Shown in pieces: positions 36,651-46,815 of a stretch of DNA of 64,000 bases (positions are counted from its first letter, which is position 1; every line of letters begins with the position of its first letter). A program made the position numbers and the translations under genes. Source of the DNA: Macrotrachela quadricornifera (taxonomy: Eukaryota; Rotifera; Eurotatoria; Philodinida; Philodinidae); contig JAJEKB010001186.1 in NCBI GenBank assembly GCA_022393335.1, positions 26,331-90,330 on the forward strand. Direction: 5' to 3'. The notes beneath the pieces were generated by a model. That model was not told the origin of the DNA and did no database searches. It saw nothing but the letters and a program-made list of their open reading frames with translations.

Positions 36651-38536
36651 TTATGAATTGCCAATACTATGTGCCTGTTCTAATTCAGCACATTTTTGTT
36701 GAGCTTTATTATAGAAATATCGACTAATAGCTTCATATAACCATTGTTCTGTATAATAATCAACTCTTCATTCTTCTTCATTACTTCTTGTTGATGAATC
36801 AGTTGTCATTTTAAGATCACGAGATTGTGATGCTAATTATTTACATACAAAATTTTGAAGAGCATCTGCAAATGAAAATTTGCATCTAAACCAAGACTAT
36901 AAATAAAGATGGATAAATATCATTTTTTAAGTAAAATAAAAAAAAAAGAAGCGCTTTTACCAAAGTGTATGATTGATAATAATAGGTTCTGATGGAAGAA
37001 TAAGTTTACTTGATAAATCAGAAAGACGAATACGTGAACAATCAAATATCTAAATAGTATATATCATGAATTCTAGAAACTCATTGCCTGAAACTCCTAC
37101 TGGTTTTATAGCAAAATGGGTACAAAGCGTGACTATGTTAAAAATCAAATATTACCACTCATGTTCACCATGGGTTAAGTCATTTTAAATTCGTTGATTT
37201 GGTAGTGAGAGTGGTAGTGGGTTAATCTTTTTTGGTTATGAAACAGAATGCGGCTCTATAACAGATGATCAAGTTCCCACATCGCTCACTAGAGGCAATC
37301 CATAATAATCCGGTCTCTTCATTATTAATACTCTTTTATTCAATATACAAACTCAAATATTGAGGATAAAAAATTGATACAGATCTAATTAAAACAACTA
37401 TTACTCATAGTAACATTAGTATCATTCGAATTTCTACTATTGAATAAAAAAAAACGAACCGATTGTTTAAAGTGTACCATTATTTATAGAAAGTAAACGA
37501 GCAAGATAAGTATCAAATCGAAATTATGGTGGCTAAAATGAACACTAAAAAAAAATTGATTAAATAATTTTACTGAATGTTCAAGAGCCATTAAAGTTGT
37601 ACATTTAACATTTTGATCACTCGTACGACGAACTAAAAAACCATCTGTTTCAGCTGTAGAATTTGTTCGATGCCACTAGAAAAATTTATTTTATTTATTT
37701 GTTTTGTAAAAAAATTTATTTAAAAATTTCTAACAAACTTCAATAAGATGATTATCTAATTCAGTAAAAAGACTTCGAAAAAATGACGAAAATTTGCGTT
37801 TTATTTTTCCTTGATCATATTTACTTGTATTAAGCTAAAAGATAATAAATTATTTCAATTATTTTTATTACTATTATTATTATTTTACATCATCAACTAA
37901 ATGGCCTCCAACATCCATTTCCCAATATTGAACTAGTTCATCATCTATATCTGTTGTATCCAAATCAAAACAAACTGAATATTGATGACTAATAAATATT
38001 CTTAATTTTTTTTATCTTTAATAAAAATTGTTTCTTTTGTTTTTATACACTTTTTTATAATTCAATATATTCTTGAGATTGAGATACAAGTGAACGCATT
38101 TGTTTATTAATATTTTTTCCTGTTAAACGTTCACGTTTTTTACTAAAATAAAATTTTTTTATAAATAATATAAATTAAAATTTCATTTTACTGTAATCTA
38201 ATAGGTCCAAAAACTGCATTTGATATCATAGATTGATTTGGATCTATAATATTTCCATACAAAATTTGTGATTGTTGTCTGGGTTGAATTATTTGTTGTT
38301 GACAAATATCATTTGAATAAGTTGACCGTTTATATTCTTATCATGAAATGTTGCACGATTTATCATTCCATAAATACTACCAACTGGTCAAACCATGATA
38401 GATGATTGTTGTTATTGCATGATTCATGATGTTATTATTGGACGTATTGATGGAATACAATTATGGAATTATATTGAGGAACAGAAACATTTATCATTGT
38501 AGGAGGACGCTGCATTACGGATGAATGTTGTTGCAT
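36651..38536 (-). pseudogene. SMARCD: SMARCD/BAF60 pseudogene (SWI/SNF subunit)
   Basis: Minus-strand traces follow the BAF60 order. An N-terminus MQQHSSVMQRPPTMINVSVP is followed by KKRERLTGKNINKQMRSLVS with SQSQEYIEL, then YWEMDVGGHLVDDV, then GKIKRKFSSFFRSLFTELD with DNHLIEWHRTNSTAETDGF. Next come LVRRTSDQNVKCTTLMALEH, a SWIB trace FDTYLARLLSINNG, CSRIRLSDLSSKLILPSEPI with IINH, and a C-terminal RDLKMTTDSSTRS ... YYTEQWLYEAISRYFYNKAQ. These match vertebrate SMARCD (KQKRKFSSFFKSL, EWHRTATTQETDGF, RDLKIITD). In-frame stops (for example near 36778, 36838 and 37535, and several in the N-terminal part), together with a missing middle of the SWIB domain replaced by non-coding sequence (about 37070-37500), show that it is dead. 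Intron positions are still recognisable, so it arose from a genomic copy, not a retrocopy. Confidence 0.85.
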
Positions 38537-39613
38537 GAGATTGAAATATATTCTCTATATTTTTTGACAGAGAAATAAATTAAATTTGTGTCTACGCTAT
38601 AAAAGAGGATTATTGTTTACAGTTGCATTTCATTCGTTAACGAGTCATATATACGAATAGTTCGATCAATAGAGGGCAGTAGAGAACCAAGTAAACTATT
38701 CGAATAATAAAGAAAGGATGTCATTCTTCTTCTTTATGAATGTATTTATCATCCTAATAAGTTTAAACAGTCGAATCGTAGATTGAAATATATATCACAT
38801 TTTTTATTGAATAATGTGTAAAATTAACGATAAAGATAATAAAGTCATTAGTATTTTTTTGAATTGTAACAAATAAATCTAAAACTACATGATTTATCTA
38901 CGAAGGATTAACTAATATTAATCCTCCGATAATATCAATTGCAAGAAAAAAAATTGAAGAAATATAAATATCAATCTACAAGCATTGAAAAGAATAATAA
39001 ATCCTTTCAATAACCATCAATTTAAAACATTTCATCACATATTGGTTAAAAATAAATATCATCAATAGCTTCAAAAGAATCATCGGATGCTATCACACAT
39101 TAATACAAAAAACAAAGTACATATTTATTAACTATCAATAAAGGTCTATAGATCTTCTTAAAAGTCTTATTCAGCATAATTAATAAATTCCTTCTAGCAA
39201 TATTTAATACAGATAGTTGATAAAATCTATAATTTATATTTTTAATTACTAATCTTTCAATGATAATTATCTAAAGTATACTTCTAATAATTAAGATCAT
39301 TATAGATAAATTGCAATAATTATAAACAATACAAGTATATTCATTTGACACCTATACGAATATTAGTGATAAGAAATGAAATGTGTGATAAAATAATAAT
39401 AAACAATGAAATATGTAGTTTATATCGATGTTGATAAAAAAGGAAGAAAGTTTTTGTTTATTAATATATGAATATAGAATCAAGATGATATAAAGAAAAA
39501 AATCGAAAGATTAAACTAATCGAAACGACTAATACAATATGACGAAAAAATCTTTTTTGAATTTTGATTTTCCTTTTGTTTAATTAGAATGTTTTTTTTT
39601 CTATTGAAAAGTT
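38537..39613. other. Intergenic, no gene seen
   Basis: AT-rich sequence between the SMARCD pseudogene and the ferritin 3' end, without sizeable frames. Presumably former promoter sequence of the pseudogene. Confidence 0.5.
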
Positions 39614-40510
39614 TTAATCATCAAGTTCTTCTTTATCAAAGATATATTCTCCAAGACCAGAACCAACACGTCGTAAATTGGTAATATATTCAGCATATTC
39701 TTTAATTGATTTAACCTAAAATTAAAATAATATATATATATATATAAATAATTTCCAAATAAATAAATTTATTTACTTGGTCTTCAAGAAAGTCTCCTTC
39801 AAGATAATTTGTAAGATGTGGATCACTAAATAAAGATTAAATTTTAATAAATATATATATATATACTTTTTTTTATTAAATATTATACTTATGCTTCGAA
39901 CCAAAAGCATGCAATTCGAGCAATGCTTGATAAACATCTTTTTCTAATTGTAATGCCGTTTCATGAGCTTCAAGAGGTGAACTCCAGCTTTGTTGTTGTG
40001 GTTTCTAAATTTAAAAAAACAACAACAAATGATTATTATTATTATTATAAATATTCAAATATTTTAACTAACTTTAACATCCAAAAGTACAATAGTACCA
40101 CCACGGCTATTTTGATATTCCATAAATTTATTGGCATGTTCACGTTCTTCTTCCGACATTTTTTTAAAAAATTTATGATGTCCTAAATATTTTCAATAAT
40201 AAGAAAATAATTTAAATGTAGTCTTTTTTTTTCTACCTTTTAAAGCAACATCTGCACGATCAAAATGATGTGCCATAGCCATATAAACATAGCTTGCATA
40301 CAATTCTAAATTAATCTGACGGTTAATCAGACCTTCATTATCTTCATGATAATTACTAAAAAAAAAGAAAAAGAAAAGAATTTTTTAAATTGAAAATATA
40401 TAAAATTACTATCGGACGAGATTTTCTCGTGATTGATTTGATGCAACCGGAGCTTTTTGACGATCTGGTTGTTCATGTTGTTGTACATCAACTTTTTTTT
40501 CCATTGACAT
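39614..40510 (-). CDS. FTH1: Ferritin, heavy-chain type
   Basis: About six short exons on the minus strand from ATG 40508-40510 ([14 protein letters not shown]) to TAA 39614-39616 (KEELDD end). The four-helix bundle is clear: [20 protein letters not shown] (ferroxidase Glu and Tyr), [20 protein letters not shown] (Glu and His), [17 protein letters not shown] (Glu), [10 protein letters not shown] (Gln), then [13 protein letters not shown] and [14 protein letters not shown]. The ferroxidase site is complete, so this is a catalytic H-type subunit that oxidises and stores iron. The N-terminus is about 15-20 residues longer than in typical cytosolic ferritin and has no obvious secretory signal. 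Regulation: a stem-loop with all features of an iron-responsive element lies in the 5' leader (40591-40631) behind a TATA box, which predicts translational control by iron-regulatory protein. Confidence 0.95.
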
Positions 40511-40590
40511 GCTTATAAATAGTTAATTATTTAATGATATATATATATATACGAAAAGTTTTTGGAGGGAACGATGACGTTTAATACACA

Positions 40591-40631
40591 CGATTTGTAA
40601 CGAACAGTCACTGCTGCTGCAAAACAAATCG
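40591..40631 (-). promoter_or_regulatory. Iron-responsive element (IRE) in the ferritin 5' leader
   Basis: On the minus strand the RNA folds into a lower stem CGATTTGTTTTG/CGTTACAAATCG (8 pairs, two mismatches, two pairs), an unpaired C bulge, and a five-pair upper stem AGCAG/CTGTT. The hexaloop is CAGTGA (40608-40613). Bulged C, five-base-pair upper stem and CAGUGN loop are the defining IRE features. It lies 80 nt before the ferritin ATG and within about 10-15 nt of the predicted transcription start, the cap-proximal position needed for repression. Confidence 0.85.
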
Positions 40632-40669
40632 ACTAACAAACTGAAGAAAAAAGTGACGGCAAATATCTA

Positions 40670-40677
40670 TATTTATA
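40670..40677 (-). promoter_or_regulatory. TATA box of the ferritin gene
   Basis: TATAAATA on the minus strand, about 30-35 bp before an initiator-like TTCAGTTT (near 40642-40646). This would start the mRNA just ahead of the IRE. Confidence 0.55.
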
Positions 40678-41234
40678 CGATGCGAGAAGAAAAATAAAAA
40701 ATCGAGAGAAAAGAAGAGAACAGAAAAAAGTACAAAGGTCGTTTCTTTTTCTTCGAGTATAATCTATATGTAATCGTCTCGAGCATTGACGCTATCAGGA
40801 AGAAAAAAAGACGAGAGAGAGAGAGCTCCATTTCTATTACATATCTATTCGACACATTCAATACAAGAGATATAGAAGAAGAAAAAATAGAAAAAAAAAG
40901 CTATGAAAATTTGCAGAAAGAGATAAACATCTGATATGAAAGAAAGAGAGAAGGAATGACAAGAAAAATTTCAGAGATTATTTAGCTGAATATTTTAAGA
41001 ATGATGATAAAAAAAAGGTCGTAGCATCACCTGATATTCTCATACGTACTGAAGACGTGTAAAAATGAATTGGTATCTTTTGTCAATAGAAAAAAAATAA
41101 TCTAATACATTCATTCTGAGAAAATCAATGCATTAATGTATTTATGTCTATATAAGATATTTATATTAATCCTTTATTTACGAATTTTTTTTTTAAATAG
41201 TGAAAATAGATGTTTATTTAATTAAAAACTATCA

Positions 41235-41402
41235 TCAAAAGTGTTTTAGGATATGATAAGCTTTGAAACAGTCAATTACACATAATCCAGCATTACACTC
41301 TGTGCACTGATATCTTGTATATTTGGTTGATTTTTCATCTTTTTTGGTATAAGAACATACACAACATTTCCTCTGAGCAGCAGCTTTTGAGCAGATAAGC
41401 AT
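41235..41402 (-). pseudogene. piggyBac transposase C-terminal zinc-ribbon remnant
   Basis: A 55-codon minus-strand frame contains AQRKCCVCSYTKKDEKSTKY, then TRYQCTECNAGLCVIDCFKA and YHILKHF at the end. The C-x2-C ... C-x2-C ... LCV-x-CF-x-x-YH pattern is the zinc ribbon that closes piggyBac-type transposases. No catalytic DDD domain was found upstream, so this is an isolated tail fragment. Confidence 0.7.
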
Positions 41403-43326
41403 AGTGGTGAATCAATTGTTGGTCTCCCCGATAGAAATTCGTTTTTATTTACCATATTTTGATAGAATATTTTTTATCAGTTGAATATTCTTTGAATTTT
41501 GCGTTTTATATTGCACCATGTCTAGATTTTTCTAATATTTCGAAGTATTGACAGGATTATTTTATCAATACAGGAAAAGTACTCTAAAGACTGTTTCTAT
41601 TCATTTCTGATTGATTTGAAATAGATATGATTTACAAATAAGTATTTGTTCATATTAAATGTTAATATTCTTGTAAATTATAAGCAAAAAAAATGCAGTC
41701 TTATTAACAATATAATTATATTCAAATACTTTTCTTCATTAGTAGAATAGATTAATTCTGAAAAATGAAATCGATCTATTGACTTTTCTAGAAAATGATT
41801 GCAATAAAAAACATTTTCTTATCTAATATGTCACATTGCTATGGTATCAAGAATAATCAAATAAAAACAATAAAAAAAAATGCAAGATAACAATGTTCCT
41901 ACGTTTTGCTTTCATCATGTCGTATATTATACAGTCCATACTTGTGATAACCTTTAAAAAAGAAAGGAATACTTTTAATAAAATAATGTAGGTTTTATAA
42001 TCAATTTCAAAAACACAATTTCTATATTTGAAATCTAAAAAATAAAGAAACTTCATCAACACGTTCTTTATAGTTTTATAAAAGAATATTTATTATCAGC
42101 TCGTATTTAAAAATTATTTTTTTTTATTTTTCTTGTCTTCAATAAATTTGCCATAAAATCTTGGGAATATTTTCCAAATGTTATTATTTTAGGTAATGAA
42201 AGTAGCAATAATCATACGAAAATTCTTTACTAAATTCATTATAAATATTATAATAATCATGAAATTCTATCGAAAAGAATGTGTTAAATAGGTTCTAATT
42301 CTGAAAACTATAATAAACAGATAAGATTTTGAGTATCAACTTTCTTTATTCGATTATTTAATAAACATATTTTAACATAATAAAATTGTGTATATAAACT
42401 GTCAGATATTTACAAGTATTTTAAAAATATCATCAAGATTTTCTATCTAAAATTGTAAGATATAAATTGCCAGAAAATATGGCTGGTAAATAGAGGTTTG
42501 AACATTAAATATATTTTTATTTACGAAGAATAGTCAAAAATCCATTCTGTTTTTCTATACTAAGCGTTCATTAACTTTTCATCAAACTGTCGACTAACTT
42601 AATAAAGAATAGACTCACACATATACATATTCATCATGCGTGGTAGAAGAATAGTGAAATCATCAAAACAAAAAATATTTTTTTGAAGTTTGAATGTAAC
42701 AGTACATACTACCTTCAATCAAGTAATCTTATCTTATTAATTGAATATTAACATATAATGAGAGCTATAAAGTGTATTATATTTAAATGAAATTTGTCAT
42801 GAAAACATAAAATTCATATTAGGTGAAAAGTGGGTCATCTATACATAAACCCTATTATTAATAGAAAGAAAAATGAATACATCATGTGAAGATTACTCAT
42901 GTGTGACTTTAACGTAGAAAAGTATAGAAATATATATCATCAATCATTATAAATGGACAATAAATTATCAAATCGTATTTTTATTATTATTACATATTCC
43001 AATCAATGAATATTTGTCAGTTGAATTTTTACAAATATTTATTATGGTTATCTATTAAATTTTCATTTAAGATTGTAAATATATTTTTATTATTTTTTCT
43101 TTCTTTAGATAATACCCAACACAATCTTTTCTAAGAACTTTATATATAGTACATTTTATTTTTTTTAAAGAAGCAAAAAAAAATACAGTTATTGTTCAAA
43201 GAAAGAAAAAAAGTGAATAATATAATAAAAAGAAAAGAAAATAAGCACAGAAAAAAAAAGAAGAGGAATAATTGATCTACACGGTTTTCATTAATAGTGC
43301 AGATAAATCAAATGAATAAACAATTG
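41403..43326. other. Intergenic, no gene seen
   Basis: AT-rich sequence with no coding signal. It includes a TATATATA run near 43374-43385 that lies within the last MOSPD intron boundary region. Confidence 0.5.
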
Positions 43327-44361
43327 TTATCGTCGAATAAAAACAACAGTTAAAAGACCTACATATAACAAAATATATATATATATGTATGTATTTAATA
43401 TAAATTGAAAAATCTAAATATATTTACCAAGGACATAACTAGCAATTACTTTTGCATTAGTTGTCATATGTAAATAAGATGGTATACGTGTACTTAAACT
43501 ATTTTCATTATCGGGTACTGTTGGTAATATAAGTATGAATGCACAAATGGCACCAAGAATAGCTAGAATAAAAACAACCCATGGATCTCCTGAAATAAAA
43601 AATAACCATAAGTATGGTTTTTTTTTCTGTTGAATTATATTATTTCAGAATATTACTTGTTTCTTGTTGTGTAACAGTTACTGGATTTGTTATTGTTGTA
43701 TTTATTCTATTTCGATTTGATCCACCGGTTATACTAGGTTCTTCATCAAAATTTTGTTCTAATGGTTTATAGGATAAAATTGAACAAGTAACATCTCGTT
43801 TACCTATCAAGAAAAAAAATTTATGTATATATATATTTAATTTTTTCTTGTTACCGATAAGATCTTGAGATTTTCGACGATCAAAATATTGTATACGAAT
43901 TTTATGTACAACATTTTGGTTTGTTGATGATGCTGATGTGTCAAGAAGACGAACAATTCTAATAAAATGAATTTTTTTTTTAATTGATAATATAGATATA
44001 AAATATATCTTACGTATCTACTGAATGTTGTGCACGAATTTCACCTTGTGGTTCAGCGATTGAATATTTTCTTGAAGCTGTGCATAACACTAAGAAAAAA
44101 AGAGGCTTTGTAAAATAAATAAAATAAAAAGAAATTATATTTACCTTTATAACGAACAACAAAATCATATGGATTGTAAAGTGTTAACACTTGAGAGAAT
44201 GTACTTGGATCATCTAAAAATTAAGAAAAAAAAGATCATTTTATAATTATAAAAAAAAACAAGAAAATTTTTATCTTACCAAGATAAAAAAAAAGGGAAT
44301 TCGATGAACAATAGAAGGGTAATTGAGAAGCATTACTAGTCAAATGTGTTGGTAAGGACAT
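43327..44361 (-). CDS. MOSPD1: MOSPD1/3-like MSP-domain membrane protein
   Basis: Minus-strand gene, start MSLPTHLTSNASQLPFYCSS at 44361; upstream exons are not excluded, since an acceptor-like ACAG lies just before it. The MSP domain reads FFYL|[18 protein letters not shown], then VVRYKVLCTASRKYSI, matching MOSPD1 ([20 protein letters not shown]...FKVLCTTPNKY). After a polar linker come two C-terminal hydrophobic segments, WVVFILAILGAICAFILILP and VIASYVLGLLTVVFIRR. The last nine codons come from a 32-nt exon (43327-43358); reading through the donor would end early at YVLGKYI. Known: MOSPD1 and MOSPD3 are ER-anchored and bind FFAT-like motifs at membrane contact sites. Inferred: ER contact-site tether. 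Confidence 0.88.
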
Positions 44362-45814
44362 AAATACATCTGTAATGTATAAAAATGAAAGAAAAAATGA
44401 ACTGAAAATATTTAATAGACACACGAGGTGTCCGTCACTCAATGAGTCATTAAAAGCAGCTGACGATTACAGAAACAAAAAAATAAAGTCTATTTATTTA
44501 TTAATTATTGCGAAATATAGCAGATATAATTATATGACACTATTCAAATGAAATAAAGAATATGTCTATTGATTTTAAATTGTAAAAATCTACAACATCA
44601 TTGGTAAGTTCAACTAAAAATATTTCAATCAAAAACAGCGCCATCTTTCATGATTTGTCGCTCTCTATGAATGTTTATCGAAATTTTAGTATAACATAAA
44701 AGCGATTGTCGACAGTAGTAACTAATAAAAAACTTCAAGAACAGATAATAATGGTAGAATTTTTCTTTATAAAAATTTATTTAAAATAGGATGAATTTTT
44801 CATAGTTAAATGATTTAATATGATCTGAATAATAGGAGAGGTACCATTTTGCCATCGAAATATTGTATTTTTAAGCACAATGCCGTAATTTTTCTCACGA
44901 AAAATGAATTGCAAAGTTTTCTTGAAATTGATCTCGATGAAAACATTTTATTGTGAGAATTTTAGATCTTTGAATTGTTTCTATTCTAACATACAGCTAT
45001 GATACAGGCATGATTTTCAAACCATACACATACATCGGTAGATTTTTATATCCTTATTTCGAAATAAAAACAATCAAAAGATCTTTTGTTTCTCACAAGA
45101 ATCACGGCATTATACTTAACAATACAGTATTTCAATAGTAAAAAGCTAGTAACTAGAGCTCTTTTCTGAATACTTTCGAAAATCTTATTGTTTCTATTGG
45201 ATAGTAGCGAAAGATAATTATATTCAATATACACATATTTTATTGTAGAAAGATGTTTATAGAAGAGAATATGTCGTAATAGAAGAATGGAAGAGTGCAT
45301 ATGACGTCATCGAAGAATAGATACAGAAGTACATATGACATTATGAAAGTAGAAGAATGTATAAAATTGTTTGACAATATCATATGATTTTTATATATTT
45401 CTTAACAGTTCTCAGAGTTTATTCAACCGATATGGTACCTACAGTCTTAACTCATCAGCAATTGCGCTATTTTAGGACATCTTTCACAAGAATGGGATAT
45501 ATAAATCTAAACCATATTCTTGACATTACGATGATATCTGTCAAAAAATAGCAATCTCAATATCACGTTGTTCAGGATGAAATATGATTTGAGATATATT
45601 ATATCTACATAAATATCTAATTTAAATAAATTATATTACAACATTCCGAAAAAAAGATTGATAATCTAATCCTAAAAATTTTTTTTTCACTAATGCCATC
45701 TGTATAACATTTAGGATTGGTTACTTTACAATTATTAATATGTTTATCTTTTACTCCCTTTTTTTTTATTTCTTTACATGTAAAATCAAGATATTCGCTA
45801 TCAAATTAAGATAA
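44362..45814. other. Divergent intergenic region
   Basis: About 1.45 kb between the MOSPD-like start (-) and the PRA1 start (+). No gene, repeat or transposase trace found; it should hold both promoters, including that of the five-gene + strand run. Confidence 0.5.
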
Positions 45815-46645
45815 ATGGCTGAAATAACAAATGATAATAATTTGTAAATTTAATATTGATTTTAAATATTCATTAATCTTCATTTTATTTTTTTTTCTAG
45901 TACAAATTGGTCATTATCAAATCTTCAAAAGATTAATGTTCATGAATTATATACTCGACAACGTCAAAGTTTACGTCCATGGTTTGAATTTTTTAATACA
46001 AATAAATTTAAACCACCTGTAAATATTCAAACAGGTATTTAAAATATTTGAATATATAATTAAAAATATTTTTTCAAATTTATTTCTTTAGCTTTTCGAA
46101 GACTTCTTACAAATGTTGAACATTTTCAAACAAATTATTTTTGTATTATTCTTATTTTATCAATTTATTGTGTGTATGTTTTTTTTAATAGTTAAATTAT
46201 TTTCGATAAAACAAACAAGATTTTCTCATTTTTCTTTAAAATTAGATTAACAACTCCATCTTTACTTTTTGTTTTAATAGCTATGGCTGCTGGTTGTTAT
46301 TTAGTTAATATAAAAAATCGAGAAAAACAAATTGTCATTATGGGTATGTGAATATATTTAATTCTTAAATAATATTATACTTATTTTTTTGTTTTATTTA
46401 GGACGTCAAATTCCATTGACACAACAATATTTTGCTGTACTTTGCCTTTGTATTCCACTATTGATTATAGTCGGAGCTGGTTCAGCTATTTTTTGGATTC
46501 TTGGTAATTAAAATACAAAAAGAAAAATGATATAATTTATTTATATATATATATAGGGGCATCTGTATTTGTTATTGTTCTTCATGCTGTTTTTCATCAA
46601 ACACCAAATCAAGATGCATTTGGTTTACAAATGGAAGAAGTTTAA
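45815..46645 (+). CDS. RABAC1: PRA1 family prenylated Rab acceptor
   Basis: Multi-exon gene on the + strand, first exon MAEITNDNN joined across an intron to FTNWSLSNLQKINVHEL. Conserved blocks: RQRQSLRPWFEFFNTNKF, VEHFQTNYFCIILILSIYCV, LTTPSLLFVLIAMAAGCYLV, RQIPLTQQYFAVLCLCIPLL, AGSAIFWILGASVFVIVLHA and a QMEEV end. These align with mammalian RABAC1 (RPWSTFVDQQRFSRP, SNYVFVFLGLILYCV, AGSAVFWVLGATLVV, QMEPV). Four hydrophobic segments form two hairpins. Known: binds prenylated Rabs and VAMP2 and acts in ER-Golgi traffic. First of five closely spaced + strand genes; 170 bp to the hexokinase ATG. Confidence 0.93.
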
Positions 46646-46815
46646 TATTTAAAAAAAAAAATCTCTAGAACAATTTTGTGATATTTAATCTAAATTTGAT
46701 CTGTTAATGTTTTTTTATTCTACATATTAACGGTTTTTTTTTTGAATATATTAATAATAAAATACATATAGATATAGATATTTATATAATTAATATCACA
46801 TAAACCTTATTTTAG

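Noticed and set aside
39726..39745. TATATATA microsatellite (others near 39850, 43375 and 51515; GT repeat near 63488)
   Set aside because: Simple repeats in introns or intergenic DNA, common in AT-rich genomes; no sign of function.
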